Of a stretch of 64,000 nt of DNA, positions 42,570 through 51,584 are shown one piece after another. Each line of letters opens with the position of its first letter. The first letter of the stretch is position 1. The position numbers and the translations under genes were made by a program. This stretch comes from Stappia albiluteola (GTDB taxonomy: Bacteria; Pseudomonadota; Alphaproteobacteria; Rhizobiales; Stappiaceae). The stretch is from the NCBI RefSeq assembly GCF_014050225.1, contig NZ_JACFXV010000034.1:1-64000 (forward strand). Direction: 5' to 3'. The notes beneath the pieces are model-generated. The model was given only the letters and a program-made list of their open reading frames with translations, had not been told where the DNA came from and made no database searches.

Positions 42570-43307
42570 ATGGGACCGTCGGCAGGCGGCAGCCGCGTTG
42601 CGGTCGTCGAAGACGATGCGCTGGTCAGGGCAACGGTGGTCGATACGCTGGAGGAGGCGGGGTTTGAACCGTTGGCCTGTGAAAATGCCGAGGCGTTGGC
42701 GCGCGCGCTTGCGGCGGGGCGGCAACCCGAGTTGATCATTCTCGACCTGCAGCTACCGGACCGTGACGGTCTCGCCGTTGCCGGTTCCATTCGGTCTTCC
42801 AGCGATATTCCGATTATCATGCTGACCGGGCGCGGCAGTGACATCGACCGGATCGTGGGGCTGGAGATCGGCGCGGACGACTACATCGTCAAGCCGTTCA
42901 ATCCGCGCGAACTGGTCGCCCGCGTCAAGGCTGTCCTGAGGCGCCGCGTGCCGGGTGCGGTCAGGACGGCGGAACGTCGGCGCGGGTATCGATTTCTCGG
43001 TTATGCGCTCGATCTGGAAGCGCGCCGGCTGACGGACCCGGATGGCCAGCCGATCACGCTCACGGTATCCGAATTCGATCTGCTGACGGCGCTGGTCGAG
43101 GCGCGCGGGCGGGTGCTGACGCGCAATCAGCTGCTGGACTTGATGCACCGGCGAAATGACGACGTCTTTGACAGGACCGTCGACGTGCTGATCCTCAGAC
43201 TCCGCCGCAAGATCGAGCCGACGCCGCGCCATCCGAGGCTCATTCGCACCGAGCGGGGCCTTGGCTACGTTTTCGATGCGCCCGTCGAGGTTCTGGCGGA
43301 AACGTAA
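42570..43307 (+). CDS. OmpR-family response regulator
   Basis: A 245-aa two-component regulator. The receiver domain has the acidic pair in VVEDDALV, phosphoacceptor Asp59 in LIILDLQLPDRDG, and the Lys of DDYIVKPF. A C-terminal winged-helix DNA-binding domain of the OmpR/PhoB type follows (about 140-240). The ATG at 42570 has GGGAGGAAAAC; an upstream ATG at 42519 has no such site. Its 3' end overlaps the convergent hybrid histidine kinase gene by 43 bp. It probably controls the AfuABC-like transport operon encoded on the other strand. Confidence 0.88.
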   Translation: MGPSAGGSRVAVVEDDALVRATVVDTLEEAGFEPLACENAEALARALAAGRQPELIILDLQLPDRDGLAVAGSIRSSSDIPIIMLTGRGSDIDRIVGLEIGADDYIVKPFNPRELVARVKAVLRRRVPGAVRTAERRRGYRFLGYALDLEARRLTDPDGQPITLTVSEFDLLTALVEARGRVLTRNQLLDLMHRRNDDVFDRTVDVLILRLRRKIEPTPRHPRLIRTERGLGYVFDAPVEVLAET

Positions 43308-46006
43308 CGGGACGGATCGTCGAGAACCTCGCGCAGCCTCAGGGCGAGCGTTTCGCGCCTGTAGGGTTTCTCCAGAATCTTGTCGGCGGGTGGCATGACC
43401 GTGTGCAGACCGCCAGCCTCGCCGTTCGCATCCGCGCTGCTGTCGCGGGCGAAACCCGAGCAGAAGAGCACGGGCAGGTCAGGACGGGAAAGCGCCAGGC
43501 TTTCGGCAAGGTCCGGGCCGTTCTTGCCACCGGTCAGCACAACGTCCGAAAAGACGAGATCGAAGTTCTGTTCCAGAACAGCCTGCTCCGCGGCTTCAGC
43601 CGTGGCGACCGCTTTTGCGCTGTAGCCGAGTTCGGCAAGCATATCGAGCGCCGTTGCCCGAACGAGGTCGTCGTCCTCCACGACAAGGATCCGTTCGCCG
43701 CGAGAAGCCGGTACCGCCAGCCGGCCATCATGGCTTTTCTGTTCGGTTGCCCCGTCGATCGCCGCCGGCAGAATCAGCCGTATCCGTGTGCCCTTGCCAG
43801 GAGCGCTGTCGATCTCGATATGGCCTCCCGACTGGCGCACGAAGCCATAGACCATCGAAAGGCCGAGGCCGCTTCCCCGCCCGAAAGGTTTGGTGGTGAA
43901 GAAGGGCTCCAGCACCCGCTTGCGAACCTCTTTCGTCATGCCGATCCCGGTATCGCGCACGCTGAGCACGATTTCGCCGGGCCGGCCGCCATTCGTGGCC
44001 CTGGGAGCCGTCGAGATCGTGATCCGGCCGCGGCCCTCGATTGCGTCGCGGCTGTTAAAGACGAGATTGAACAGTGCGTTTTCTAGCTGTCCGGGATCGA
44101 TCATCGCAGGCGGAAGGTCTTCCGACAGATCGAGGACGAGGTCGATGCCGGGATCGAGGCTGTAGCCGATCAGGTCGCTCAGACTTTCAACAAGATCGTT
44201 GAGATCCGTCGACTGTGGCTGCAAATGCTGCCGGCGAGCGAAGGCCAGAAGACGCTGCGTCATCGCCGCGCCTCCTTCCGCCGCATCCAGCGCCCGCAGG
44301 CTGCGGGTGCGCAGCTTCGGCGAGGCGCTGGCATCGTCCTGAATCATTTGCAGGTTGCCGATGATTGCGGCGAGCCTGTTGTTGAAGTCGTGTGCGATGC
44401 CGCCGGTCAATTGCCCGACAAGTTCCATCTTCTGCGCCTGCTTCAACTGGCGTTCCAGCGCCCGGCGTTCGGTCCTGTCCGTCAAGCTGGCGATCAGGCC
44501 GCCATTCGGCATGGCACCGGCTCGAATTTCGACGACGCGTCCGTCCGGAAACTTCAGCTCGAGCACGGCGAGTGGTGCAAAGCGGTTGCGGGCGAAGCGC
44601 TGCAAGTCGATCGGGCGACCGTCGACCGTTCGCGCCACGATGCCTTCCGCCGAAAGATGCTCCAGCACCTGCGTAAGCGAGACCCCGCCTTGCAGGCTCT
44701 CCGTTTCGAGGCCGCTCAAACTTGCGAAGCGCGGATTCCAGGCAACCAGCTGACCGTCGCGGTCGAAGAGTGACAGACCGTCGGAAAGGTTGTCGAAAAT
44801 CGCCTGGAGTGTTCTGGCATTTTCCGCAAGCTTGCCGGCAAGTTCCTCGCGCTCGATAGCCTGCTCCTTGAACACGGAGAAAGCGCGGGCAAGGTCGCCC
44901 AGCTCATCCTGGCGGTCCGCGCCCGGAACGATCGCATTGCGGTCGCCGGTCGCGAGGCGCGTCATGGCATTGGTCGCGCTGCGCAGATTGCTTGCCACGT
45001 CGCGCATGACGAAGCTGGCGACGCCGAGCGCGGCGAAGAAGCAGAGCGCAGCGACGGCCAGAAGCGCGGATTTTCCAAAGCGAAGGACGGAGATCGTCTG
45101 CTCGCTGCGCGTCAGCGCGGAGTTCTGCACCACGGCAGCAAGGCTGGAGACGGTTGCGGTCAGTTGGGCGGAGGCCGTATTGATCGCCGCGAGCAGGAAC
45201 CTGGAGCGATTGCGCGTGCTGATCTGTCGTAGCCGGTCGAAGAAGATCGGCTGCATGGCCGCAATCTTGGCTTCGAGCATGGATGCGGCTTCTTCCGTGC
45301 CGTCGTTTGCAATCGCGAAAGCCGCCGAGGTTCTCAGCGAAGCCGAAACGGCTTCGCTCTCGCGCTGGAACCGTTCCGCCAGCTCTCGCACCCCCGGTGT
45401 GCTCTCTACCGCGATCGCCTGCAGGATGAGCTCGCTCAGGTCGCGCAGCGCCCGGCCCTGTTCCCGCTTGAGCGGTCCTGATGTCGCTTCGAAGGCAGAG
45501 ACGGATTCCAGGTTTCTGACCGTTGCGCGGAAGTCGGTGACGGCGGTCTGGGCGTGTGCCATGGCCGCGTCGGCGGCAAGCTGCTCGCCCGTGACGTCGA
45601 GAAGGGCCCGCAAGATGCCTTCCAGGCGCGCCGCAAGGCGAACCGCGGAGGGAACATCGGTTGGTCTGGGAATATTCTGCTGCGTCAGGCGCGGCAGGCT
45701 GACGGCAAGCTCGGTGAATTCGGCAAGCCGCTGCTCGATTTCCTCGCGCCCTGCCTCGATCTGGCGTTCATTGCGCAATTCGGCAATGTAGGGTGCCCGG
45801 GCGGCAAGACTGGCGCTGCGCTCGGCAAGTGTCAGCACCAGGGACAGATCGCTCAGGCTGTTCGCCTGCAAGGTCTCCAGGGCGGATTCGGTGCGCGAAA
45901 AGCCGAGCCACCCCGTGACACCGGCAAGGAGGGTCAGCCCGGCCAGCGCGCCGAGCGTCACCATCAACCGGCCGTGCACGCCTCTTGGCTTCAGCCTTTC
46001 TGCCAT
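43265..46006 (-). CDS. Hybrid sensor histidine kinase
   Basis: A 913-aa membrane kinase. Transmembrane helices near 12-34 and 312-334 enclose a periplasmic helical sensor of about 280 residues. Then come HAMP (about 335-385), PAS (about 398-510), dimerisation domain with phosphoacceptor His539 in GGIAHDFNN, catalytic ATPase domain (DTGIGM, GRGSGLGLSM) and a C-terminal receiver (GERILVVEDDDLVRA...FSDVVL). There is no Hpt domain. It follows the AfuC-like gene after 51 bp, so kinase and transporter are probably cotranscribed. It presumably senses the transported ligand, directly or through the binding protein, and signals to the convergent response regulator. Confidence 0.9.
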   Translation of the reverse strand: MAERLKPRGVHGRLMVTLGALAGLTLLAGVTGWLGFSRTESALETLQANSLSDLSLVLTLAERSASLAARAPYIAELRNERQIEAGREEIEQRLAEFTELAVSLPRLTQQNIPRPTDVPSAVRLAARLEGILRALLDVTGEQLAADAAMAHAQTAVTDFRATVRNLESVSAFEATSGPLKREQGRALRDLSELILQAIAVESTPGVRELAERFQRESEAVSASLRTSAAFAIANDGTEEAASMLEAKIAAMQPIFFDRLRQISTRNRSRFLLAAINTASAQLTATVSSLAAVVQNSALTRSEQTISVLRFGKSALLAVAALCFFAALGVASFVMRDVASNLRSATNAMTRLATGDRNAIVPGADRQDELGDLARAFSVFKEQAIEREELAGKLAENARTLQAIFDNLSDGLSLFDRDGQLVAWNPRFASLSGLETESLQGGVSLTQVLEHLSAEGIVARTVDGRPIDLQRFARNRFAPLAVLELKFPDGRVVEIRAGAMPNGGLIASLTDRTERRALERQLKQAQKMELVGQLTGGIAHDFNNRLAAIIGNLQMIQDDASASPKLRTRSLRALDAAEGGAAMTQRLLAFARRQHLQPQSTDLNDLVESLSDLIGYSLDPGIDLVLDLSEDLPPAMIDPGQLENALFNLVFNSRDAIEGRGRITISTAPRATNGGRPGEIVLSVRDTGIGMTKEVRKRVLEPFFTTKPFGRGSGLGLSMVYGFVRQSGGHIEIDSAPGKGTRIRLILPAAIDGATEQKSHDGRLAVPASRGERILVVEDDDLVRATALDMLAELGYSAKAVATAEAAEQAVLEQNFDLVFSDVVLTGGKNGPDLAESLALSRPDLPVLFCSGFARDSSADANGEAGGLHTVMPPADKILEKPYRRETLALRLREVLDDPSRYVSARTSTGASKT

Positions 46007-46057
46007 TCTTTCCGCCCACCTTGCCCCGCCTGTCGCCCGGGCGGGGACGGGGATATT

Positions 46058-47125
46058 CTATCGGCTGACCATCGCCGTTCCTCGGTCGATGAAGCGCGCG
46101 ACGGCACTTGTGCCGGGTTTGACCGCGGCTGCCACATTGTGATCTATCGCGAAAAACTCGCCAAGGTCGCTTTCGAGCGCGTATTCGATATGCGAGCCGA
46201 GATAGACGGTCTTGCGAACCTTCACGCGCAGTCCCGCGGCCTCGTCGCTCGTGTCCAGCGTGATCGCATTGGGACGGATGGCAACCAGAACGTCTTCCGC
46301 ATCCAGCGGACGGTCGGGCACGAGGATTTCCACTCCGCCGATATCGACCTTCGCTTTGCCGCTGTCGCGCGACAGGATCCGCCCCTCGACGAGGTTGGCG
46401 CCGCCGATGAAGTCGGCGACGAAGCGGTCGGCGGGACGTTCGTAAAGGTCGCGCGGGCTGCCTTCCTGCGCAATCACCGCCCTGTTCATGACAATGATCT
46501 TGTCGGAGACGGCAAGGGCTTCCTCCTGGTCGTGCGTCACATAGACCGAGGTGAGGCCGAGCGACTGCTGAAGGTCGCGGATATCGTCGCGCATGCGGCG
46601 GCGCAGCTTGGCGTCGAGATTGGAAAGCGGCTCGTCGAAAAGCAGGACCTCCGGCTCCAGGACGAGAGCGCGCGCTACCGCCACGCGCTGCTGCTGTCCA
46701 CCGGAAAGCTCGCTCGGAAGGCGCTTTTCATAGCCGGCAAGCCCGACAACCCGCAGGCCTTCGGAAGCCTTGTCTTCCCGATCTTGCCGGGACATGCCGG
46801 ACATTTCCAGGCCGAATGCCACGTTCTGCAAAACGGTCATGTGCGGGAAAAGCGCGTAGCTCTGGAACACCATCGCGACGCTGCGGTCCGTGGCATGAAG
46901 CAGCGTCACGTCCTTGCCGCCGATGAAAACCTGGCCGCCGGAGACGGTCTCGAGGCCGGCGATCATCCGCAGTGTCGTCGTCTTGCCGCAGCCGGAAGGG
47001 CCAAGCAGGGTGACCAGCGTGCCGGGATCGGCCGTGAAGGAGACGTTGTTGACGGCGGTCACGGCGCCGTAGCGTCGGGTCACATTGCGGAACTCGACGC
47101 CGCCTGCCTTGGTGTGGATGGTCAT
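46058..47125 (-). CDS. ABC transporter ATP-binding protein (AfuC/FbpC-like)
   Basis: A 355-aa ATPase of the FbpC/PotA group. Walker A is GPSGCGKTT, signature LSGGQQQRV, Walker B LLFDEP, and YVTHDQ holds the switch histidine; a TOBE-like C terminus follows. Its start overlaps the permease stop by 4 bp. It powers the importer formed with the two-in-one permease and the binding protein upstream. Such systems are usually annotated as iron transporters, but the associated phosphatase and the binding-protein features suggest a phosphorylated organic substrate. Confidence 0.9.
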   Translation of the reverse strand: MTIHTKAGGVEFRNVTRRYGAVTAVNNVSFTADPGTLVTLLGPSGCGKTTTLRMIAGLETVSGGQVFIGGKDVTLLHATDRSVAMVFQSYALFPHMTVLQNVAFGLEMSGMSRQDREDKASEGLRVVGLAGYEKRLPSELSGGQQQRVAVARALVLEPEVLLFDEPLSNLDAKLRRRMRDDIRDLQQSLGLTSVYVTHDQEEALAVSDKIIVMNRAVIAQEGSPRDLYERPADRFVADFIGGANLVEGRILSRDSGKAKVDIGGVEILVPDRPLDAEDVLVAIRPNAITLDTSDEAAGLRVKVRKTVYLGSHIEYALESDLGEFFAIDHNVAAAVKPGTSAVARFIDRGTAMVSR

Positions 47126-49287
47126 GCAGGGGCCTCCTGGCTGAGCGCGTCGGTGGTCTGCCGGCGGGAAATCCGGCGCTCTCCGACGATAAATTGAATG
47201 AGCGCGATACCGGCTCCCATGATGAAGATGAGAGCGGAGCTATAGGCGATGGCGAGGCCGAACTCGCCGTTTTCCACCCGGCCGACGATGTAGGACGTGG
47301 CAAGGTCGTGGCGCGCGCTGACAAGGAAGATCACCGCGCTCACCGAGGTGATCGCGCGAACGAAGGAATAGACGAGGGCAGCGACGATAGCCGGCCGCAG
47401 AAGCGGCAGGATCACGCGGCGCACCGTCTGGGCGCTGGAGGCACCAAGCGTCAGCGCGCATTCGTCCAGGCTCTTGTCGATCTGGCTCATCGCCGCCACG
47501 CCGGCGCGGATACTCACCGGCATGTTGCGGAAGATGAAGCACAGCACCAGGATCGAAGCCGTTCCCGTCAGTTCGATCGGCGGTTCGTTGAAGGCCAGGA
47601 TGTAGCTGACGCCGATCACCGTGCCGGGGATCGCAAAACTCAGCATGGTGATGAACTCGAACGCCGACTGGCCGGCGAAGCGCTGCCGCACCAGAAGATA
47701 GGCCGTCAGGAGCCCCATGCCGGCGGTAAGCGGTGCTGAGATCGCTGCGATTTCCAGCGTGGTGAAGAGCGAATTCCAGGCCCGGCCCGACCACAGCAGG
47801 CCGAACTCAGTCCACTCGATGCCGAAATTGCCGAGATAGTGCTTCAGGGTGAAGCTGTTGTCGCGGCCCCAATTGGTGACGAAGCCGCCGAACATGATCA
47901 TCGCATAGAGAATGAAGGTGAACGTTGCCCAGGGCAGAGCCGTGGCATAGCAAATCCAGCGCAGGCCTTGTGGCAGCTCCGATGGCCTTCCGGCATCGCC
48001 CTTGCCCGAAAGCGTCGTATAGGACTTGGAGCCGAGCCAGCGGCGTTGCACGTAGAAGGCGCCGACGCAAAGCGACAGCAGCACGATGGCAAGGGCCGCC
48101 GCGCGGCCCGGATCGTTCTGCGATCCGACGACGGCGAAGAAGATCTTCGTCGACAGCACGTCATAGTTGCCGCCGAGAACCAGCGGATTGCCGAAATCGG
48201 CCAGGCTTTCGATGAACCCGATCAGGAATGCGTTGGCGAGGCCGGGCCGCAGCAGCGGCCAGGTGACGCGCTTGAACGTATGCCAGCGGTTCGCGCGCAA
48301 TGTATGGGCGGCTTCCTCCATCGACGGCGCGATACCCTGCACGACGCCGATCAGCACCAAAAAGGCGATGGGCGTGAAGGCGAGGGCCTGGGTGATGAGA
48401 ATGCCCGGCAGCCCGTAAACCCAGCGCGTCGCGCGGATGTCCAGGAGATCGGCCACGAACAACGTCACCGTGCCGTTGCGGCCGAACAGGAGGATGATTG
48501 CCAGTCCGATCACGAAGGGCGGCGTGATGATCGGCAGAACGGTGAGGAGCCGAAGCGGTTTCTTGAAGGGGAAATTCGTGCGGGTCGCCACGAGCGCGAA
48601 GGAAAGTCCAAGCAGCGTTGTGATGACCCCCGTCAGGATCGCGAGGATCAGGCTGTTCCAGAACACGCCGCAGCGGCGGTTCTCGACCAGGCAGTTCAGG
48701 CTCCAGATATCGGCGTCGGTCAGGCGGGCGAACAGGGAAGCGATCGCCGAACTGTCACCTTCCGGGACGGCCGCGCCGAACAGGATATTGCTGACGGGCA
48801 GGAAGACGAAAAACAGGATCGTGCCGATGACGAGCGCGATCGAGCCCGTGGTGAAGCGGTCGCCCTTCATCCAGCCGAGCGCGGCAAGGCCTTCCGTCAT
48901 CAGGAAGAGGAAGGAGAACAGCAGGACCATGGCTCCGGTGCCGAAGCCGATCTGCGTTGCCTGGGTTTCGCCGAGCAGGGCCTCGAGGAAAGGCCAGGCC
49001 CAGCCGTGCAGGCCGAGCGCGAAACCCTGTACCAACGCATAGGCGAGGCCGGCAATCCCGGCTGCGACCAGCGCAAGGCCCAGTTCGCGGGTGCTTCGCG
49101 TGGCAAAGATCAGCGGAAGGGCAAGGGGAAGGACGAGCGGCAACAGCCAGGGCGCTTCGCCCGTCATGGCCAGGAAGAGGCCGGATGCCGGCCACGCTTC
49201 GGCGCTGAGCAGGGCGAGATTGTACCAGGGCAGGATGGCGAATCCGATCCATCCTGCGGCGAGCCAGAACCATTGGCTGCGTCGCAT
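47122..49287 (-). CDS. ABC transporter permease, fused double-domain (AfuB/FbpB-like)
   Basis: A 721-aa membrane protein with two homologous permease halves and about 12 or more helices. Each half has its own EAA loop (SMEEAAHTLRANRWHTF and SLDECALTLGASSAQTV), so one polypeptide replaces the usual permease dimer. An extra N-terminal hydrophobic region (about 1-150) is present, as in AfuB-type proteins. The gene is flanked upstream by two hairpins and the binding-protein gene, and overlaps the ATPase gene by 4 bp. Confidence 0.9.
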   Translation of the reverse strand: MRRSQWFWLAAGWIGFAILPWYNLALLSAEAWPASGLFLAMTGEAPWLLPLVLPLALPLIFATRSTRELGLALVAAGIAGLAYALVQGFALGLHGWAWPFLEALLGETQATQIGFGTGAMVLLFSFLFLMTEGLAALGWMKGDRFTTGSIALVIGTILFFVFLPVSNILFGAAVPEGDSSAIASLFARLTDADIWSLNCLVENRRCGVFWNSLILAILTGVITTLLGLSFALVATRTNFPFKKPLRLLTVLPIITPPFVIGLAIILLFGRNGTVTLFVADLLDIRATRWVYGLPGILITQALAFTPIAFLVLIGVVQGIAPSMEEAAHTLRANRWHTFKRVTWPLLRPGLANAFLIGFIESLADFGNPLVLGGNYDVLSTKIFFAVVGSQNDPGRAAALAIVLLSLCVGAFYVQRRWLGSKSYTTLSGKGDAGRPSELPQGLRWICYATALPWATFTFILYAMIMFGGFVTNWGRDNSFTLKHYLGNFGIEWTEFGLLWSGRAWNSLFTTLEIAAISAPLTAGMGLLTAYLLVRQRFAGQSAFEFITMLSFAIPGTVIGVSYILAFNEPPIELTGTASILVLCFIFRNMPVSIRAGVAAMSQIDKSLDECALTLGASSAQTVRRVILPLLRPAIVAALVYSFVRAITSVSAVIFLVSARHDLATSYIVGRVENGEFGLAIAYSSALIFIMGAGIALIQFIVGERRISRRQTTDALSQEAPA

Positions 49288-49310
49288 GGTCGAGGTCCTT
49301 GAAGCAAATG

Positions 49311-49345
49311 GGATGGATGCCGGCGGAGGGGGCAGGCATCCATCC
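49311..49345 (-). repeat. Intercistronic hairpin 2 between binding protein and AfuB-like permease
   Basis: GGATGGATGCC (49311-49321) pairs exactly with GGCATCCATCC (49335-49345) around a 13-nt loop, 23 nt before the permease start. No T-run follows on the minus strand. Confidence 0.65.
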
Positions 49346-49372
49346 GTCGTGCCGGGATGTCGTCCTCGGGCG

Positions 49373-49400
49373 ATTGCCCGGTGCTAGGTCACCGGGCAAT
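49373..49400 (-). repeat. Intercistronic hairpin 1 after the AfuA-like binding-protein gene
   Basis: ATTGCCCGGTG (49373-49383) pairs exactly with CACCGGGCAAT (49390-49400) around a 6-nt loop, 43 nt after the binding-protein stop codon. With the second hairpin at 49311-49345 it forms a double structure suited to protecting the binding-protein message or attenuating the downstream genes. Confidence 0.7.
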
Positions 49401-49443
49401 TTTCCTTCGGACGGGGACTGTGGCGTCTGGACTGATCCGCAGA

Positions 49444-50475
49444 TCAGTTCAGGCTGCCGATTTCCTGATCCCAGCGCGAAAGCAGCGCCTTGCGCGTGTC
49501 GGAACTGCCGTATTTCTTGAAGTCGTAGTCGATGAGCTTGACCTTATCGAGGCTCGGCGCCTCGGGCGGGATCTTCGCGCTTGCGTTCGAGGGAACCTGG
49601 AAGCTGTTGACCGAAGCGCCGATTTCCTGCGCTTCCGCCGTCAGCGCCCAGTCGTACCACTTGCGCGCGGCTTCCGGGTTCGGCCCGCCCTTGATGATGC
49701 TCATGGAGCCGATCTCGTAGCCGGTGCCTTCGCAAGGCGCGACGACCTCGACCGGGAAACCGCCAACCTTCTGCTGCACGCCGTCATGCATGAAGACGAT
49801 ACCGATGCCCGTCTCGCCGCGTGCGGCAGCCTTGGCCGGCGCGGAACCGGACTTGGTGTACTGGTTCACGTTGGCATGAAGCTGCTTCTGGTAGTCGAAA
49901 GCGGCATCTTCGCCCAGGAGCTGAACCAGCGAGGCGAGCGCGGTGTAGGCCGTGCCGGACGAGTTCGGATTGGCGATCTGCACCTCGCCCTTGTATTCGG
50001 GCTTGATCAGGTCCGCCCAGCAGCTCGGCGCCGGCAGGTTCTTGTCTTCCATCACTTCCGAATTGTAGACGAAGCCAAGCGCGCCGGCGTAGATGCCGAC
50101 CGTGCGATGGCCGGAGGAATTCGCCTGCGAAAGCGCCCAGGGCTGAAGCTTTTCCAGCATGGGAGAATTGTACTCTTCCGTCAGGCCTTCCTCGGCCGCC
50201 TGGAGATGCGGATCGCCGGTGCCGCCCCACCACACGTCGCCCTTCGGATTGCCGGCTTCGGCCTTGAGCTGGGCGTAGGTCTCGCCGGAGCTCTTGCGGG
50301 TCATGGCGACTTCGACGCCGGTGGCGCGGGTGAAGCCGTTCACCATCGCCTGGCACCACTCCTCGCCGACGCTGCAATAGAGCGTCAGGCTTTCGGCCGA
50401 GGCAGCACCTGCCGAAAGCGACAGGGCAATGCCGGCCGTCGACGCCAGAAGGCGGACTTTCTGAGAGAGCTTCAT
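49444..50475 (-). CDS. ABC transporter substrate-binding protein (AfuA/FbpA-like)
   Basis: A 343-aa periplasmic binding protein. A signal peptide covers about 1-28 (ending GAASA, then ESLTLYCS). The region SSGETYAQLKAEAGNPKGDV and VWWGGTGDPHLQAA fits the AfuA branch, whose characterised members bind sugar phosphates rather than ferric iron; the paired tyrosines expected of iron-binding FbpA are not evident. GGAGGAAAC precedes the ATG at 50475. It is followed by two strong hairpins. The ligand is inferred, not proven. Confidence 0.88.
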   Translation of the reverse strand: MKLSQKVRLLASTAGIALSLSAGAASAESLTLYCSVGEEWCQAMVNGFTRATGVEVAMTRKSSGETYAQLKAEAGNPKGDVWWGGTGDPHLQAAEEGLTEEYNSPMLEKLQPWALSQANSSGHRTVGIYAGALGFVYNSEVMEDKNLPAPSCWADLIKPEYKGEVQIANPNSSGTAYTALASLVQLLGEDAAFDYQKQLHANVNQYTKSGSAPAKAAARGETGIGIVFMHDGVQQKVGGFPVEVVAPCEGTGYEIGSMSIIKGGPNPEAARKWYDWALTAEAQEIGASVNSFQVPSNASAKIPPEAPSLDKVKLIDYDFKKYGSSDTRKALLSRWDQEIGSLN

Positions 50476-50663
50476 TCTGTTTCCTCCACAATCTTCGGTG
50501 CGGGTTCTCCATCCCGTCTTGACCCGAAGCAAAACCTCGCGGTCGTGCCTGCAGTCCGGTGAACGCGGCTTAGGCCAAGTCTCGACGCGGAAGCAGGCAG
50601 AACCAGCGTGGTGGGAGGATGTGAACCGGTCATTTCAGAGGGCCGGTTCGACATGTAACTTTG

Positions 50664-51455
50664 TTAACAGTCCAGTCCGCTCTGCTCGCGCAGGAAGTCC
50701 CTGAGCGCGGGCGAGCATGCGAGGATCGGATTGCCCTTGGTGATCCCGTCATTGGCCAGGAAGTCGTTCACATAGCCGCCGGCTTCGGCGACGAGGACCA
50801 GGCCTGCCAGCACGTCCCAGGAATTGATGTGGCTTTCGACATAACCGTCGAGCTTTCCGGAAGCGACGAGAGCCATGGCAAGGGCGCCCGCGCCCTGCAT
50901 GCGATAGACGCAGTGGTTGGACAGCAGGTTGTAGATCACGTCCACGTTGGTATTGATCGGCCGGCGGAAGCTGAAGCCGACGGAGACGATCGCCTCATTG
51001 GGTTTCGTCTGGCCGGAAACCTTCATCGGCGCTCCGTTGAGAGTGGCACCCTGGCCGCTGGCCGCGGAATAGAGTTCATCGAGATTGGGGTCGTAGATCA
51101 CGCCGACAGCCGGCTTGCCGTCAACGGCGAGGCCGATCGAAACGCACCAGAAGCCGATGCCGCGCACGAAATTCGCCGTGCCGTCGATCGGGTCGACTAC
51201 CCACGCCACGCGCGCCGGCGAACCGCCGGTTTCCTCACCGATGAAGCCGTCCTCGGGAAACAGCGCGCTCATGCGCGAGCGAATCAGTGCTTCTGTCTCC
51301 TTGTCGACCTCGCTGACGAAGTCCTGGGTGCCCTTGGCTTCGATGGAAAAGCTGCGGTTGCGAAAGCGGGTGAGAGCGAGCTTGCCCGCCTCGCGTGCGA
51401 TTGCTTCGGCCGCGCTGCGGCGAATTGCCAGGAATTCCTGCTCACTCGTCAACAT
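50664..51455 (-). CDS. Inositol-monophosphatase-family phosphatase
   Basis: A 263-aa lithium-sensitive-type phosphatase with all metal-site motifs: GEET, WVVDPIDGTANF and SWDVLAG. Members dephosphorylate inositol phosphate, fructose-1,6-bisphosphate, PAP or histidinol phosphate. It precedes the AfuABC-like genes, with a 188-bp gap to the binding-protein gene, so it may remove phosphate from an imported sugar phosphate. The ATG at 51455 with AGGAG six bases upstream is preferred over an in-frame ATG at 51470; both arise from a tandem 11-bp duplication. Confidence 0.88.
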   Translation of the reverse strand: MLTSEQEFLAIRRSAAEAIAREAGKLALTRFRNRSFSIEAKGTQDFVSEVDKETEALIRSRMSALFPEDGFIGEETGGSPARVAWVVDPIDGTANFVRGIGFWCVSIGLAVDGKPAVGVIYDPNLDELYSAASGQGATLNGAPMKVSGQTKPNEAIVSVGFSFRRPINTNVDVIYNLLSNHCVYRMQGAGALAMALVASGKLDGYVESHINSWDVLAGLVLVAEAGGYVNDFLANDGITKGNPILACSPALRDFLREQSGLDC

Positions 51456-51498
51456 GCATTTCTCCTGCATTTCTCCTGCGCTTCAATTGCGCTTCAAT
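51455..51498. repeat. Four 11-bp units as two tandem duplications at a start site
   Basis: TGCATTTCTCC occurs twice in tandem (51455-51465, 51466-51476), immediately followed by TGCGCTTCAAT twice (51477-51487, 51488-51498). On the minus strand the first pair duplicates GGAGAAATG, giving two ribosome-site/ATG combinations at the start of the phosphatase gene. The region looks recently expanded by replication slippage. Confidence 0.75.
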
Positions 51499-51584
51499 TC
51501 GTTCTGCCTGGGAAAACAAGGTGGGACTGCGATCAGGCTAGAGCGCTCATATGAATGTTGGATTTCAAAGCGGAGCGGAATTTG

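Noticed and set aside
46058-50475. Annotation of the AfuABC-like genes as an iron(III) transporter
   Set aside because: The binding protein lacks an evident paired-tyrosine iron site and the locus carries a phosphatase and a two-component system, which suit a phosphorylated organic ligand better; iron is not strictly excluded.
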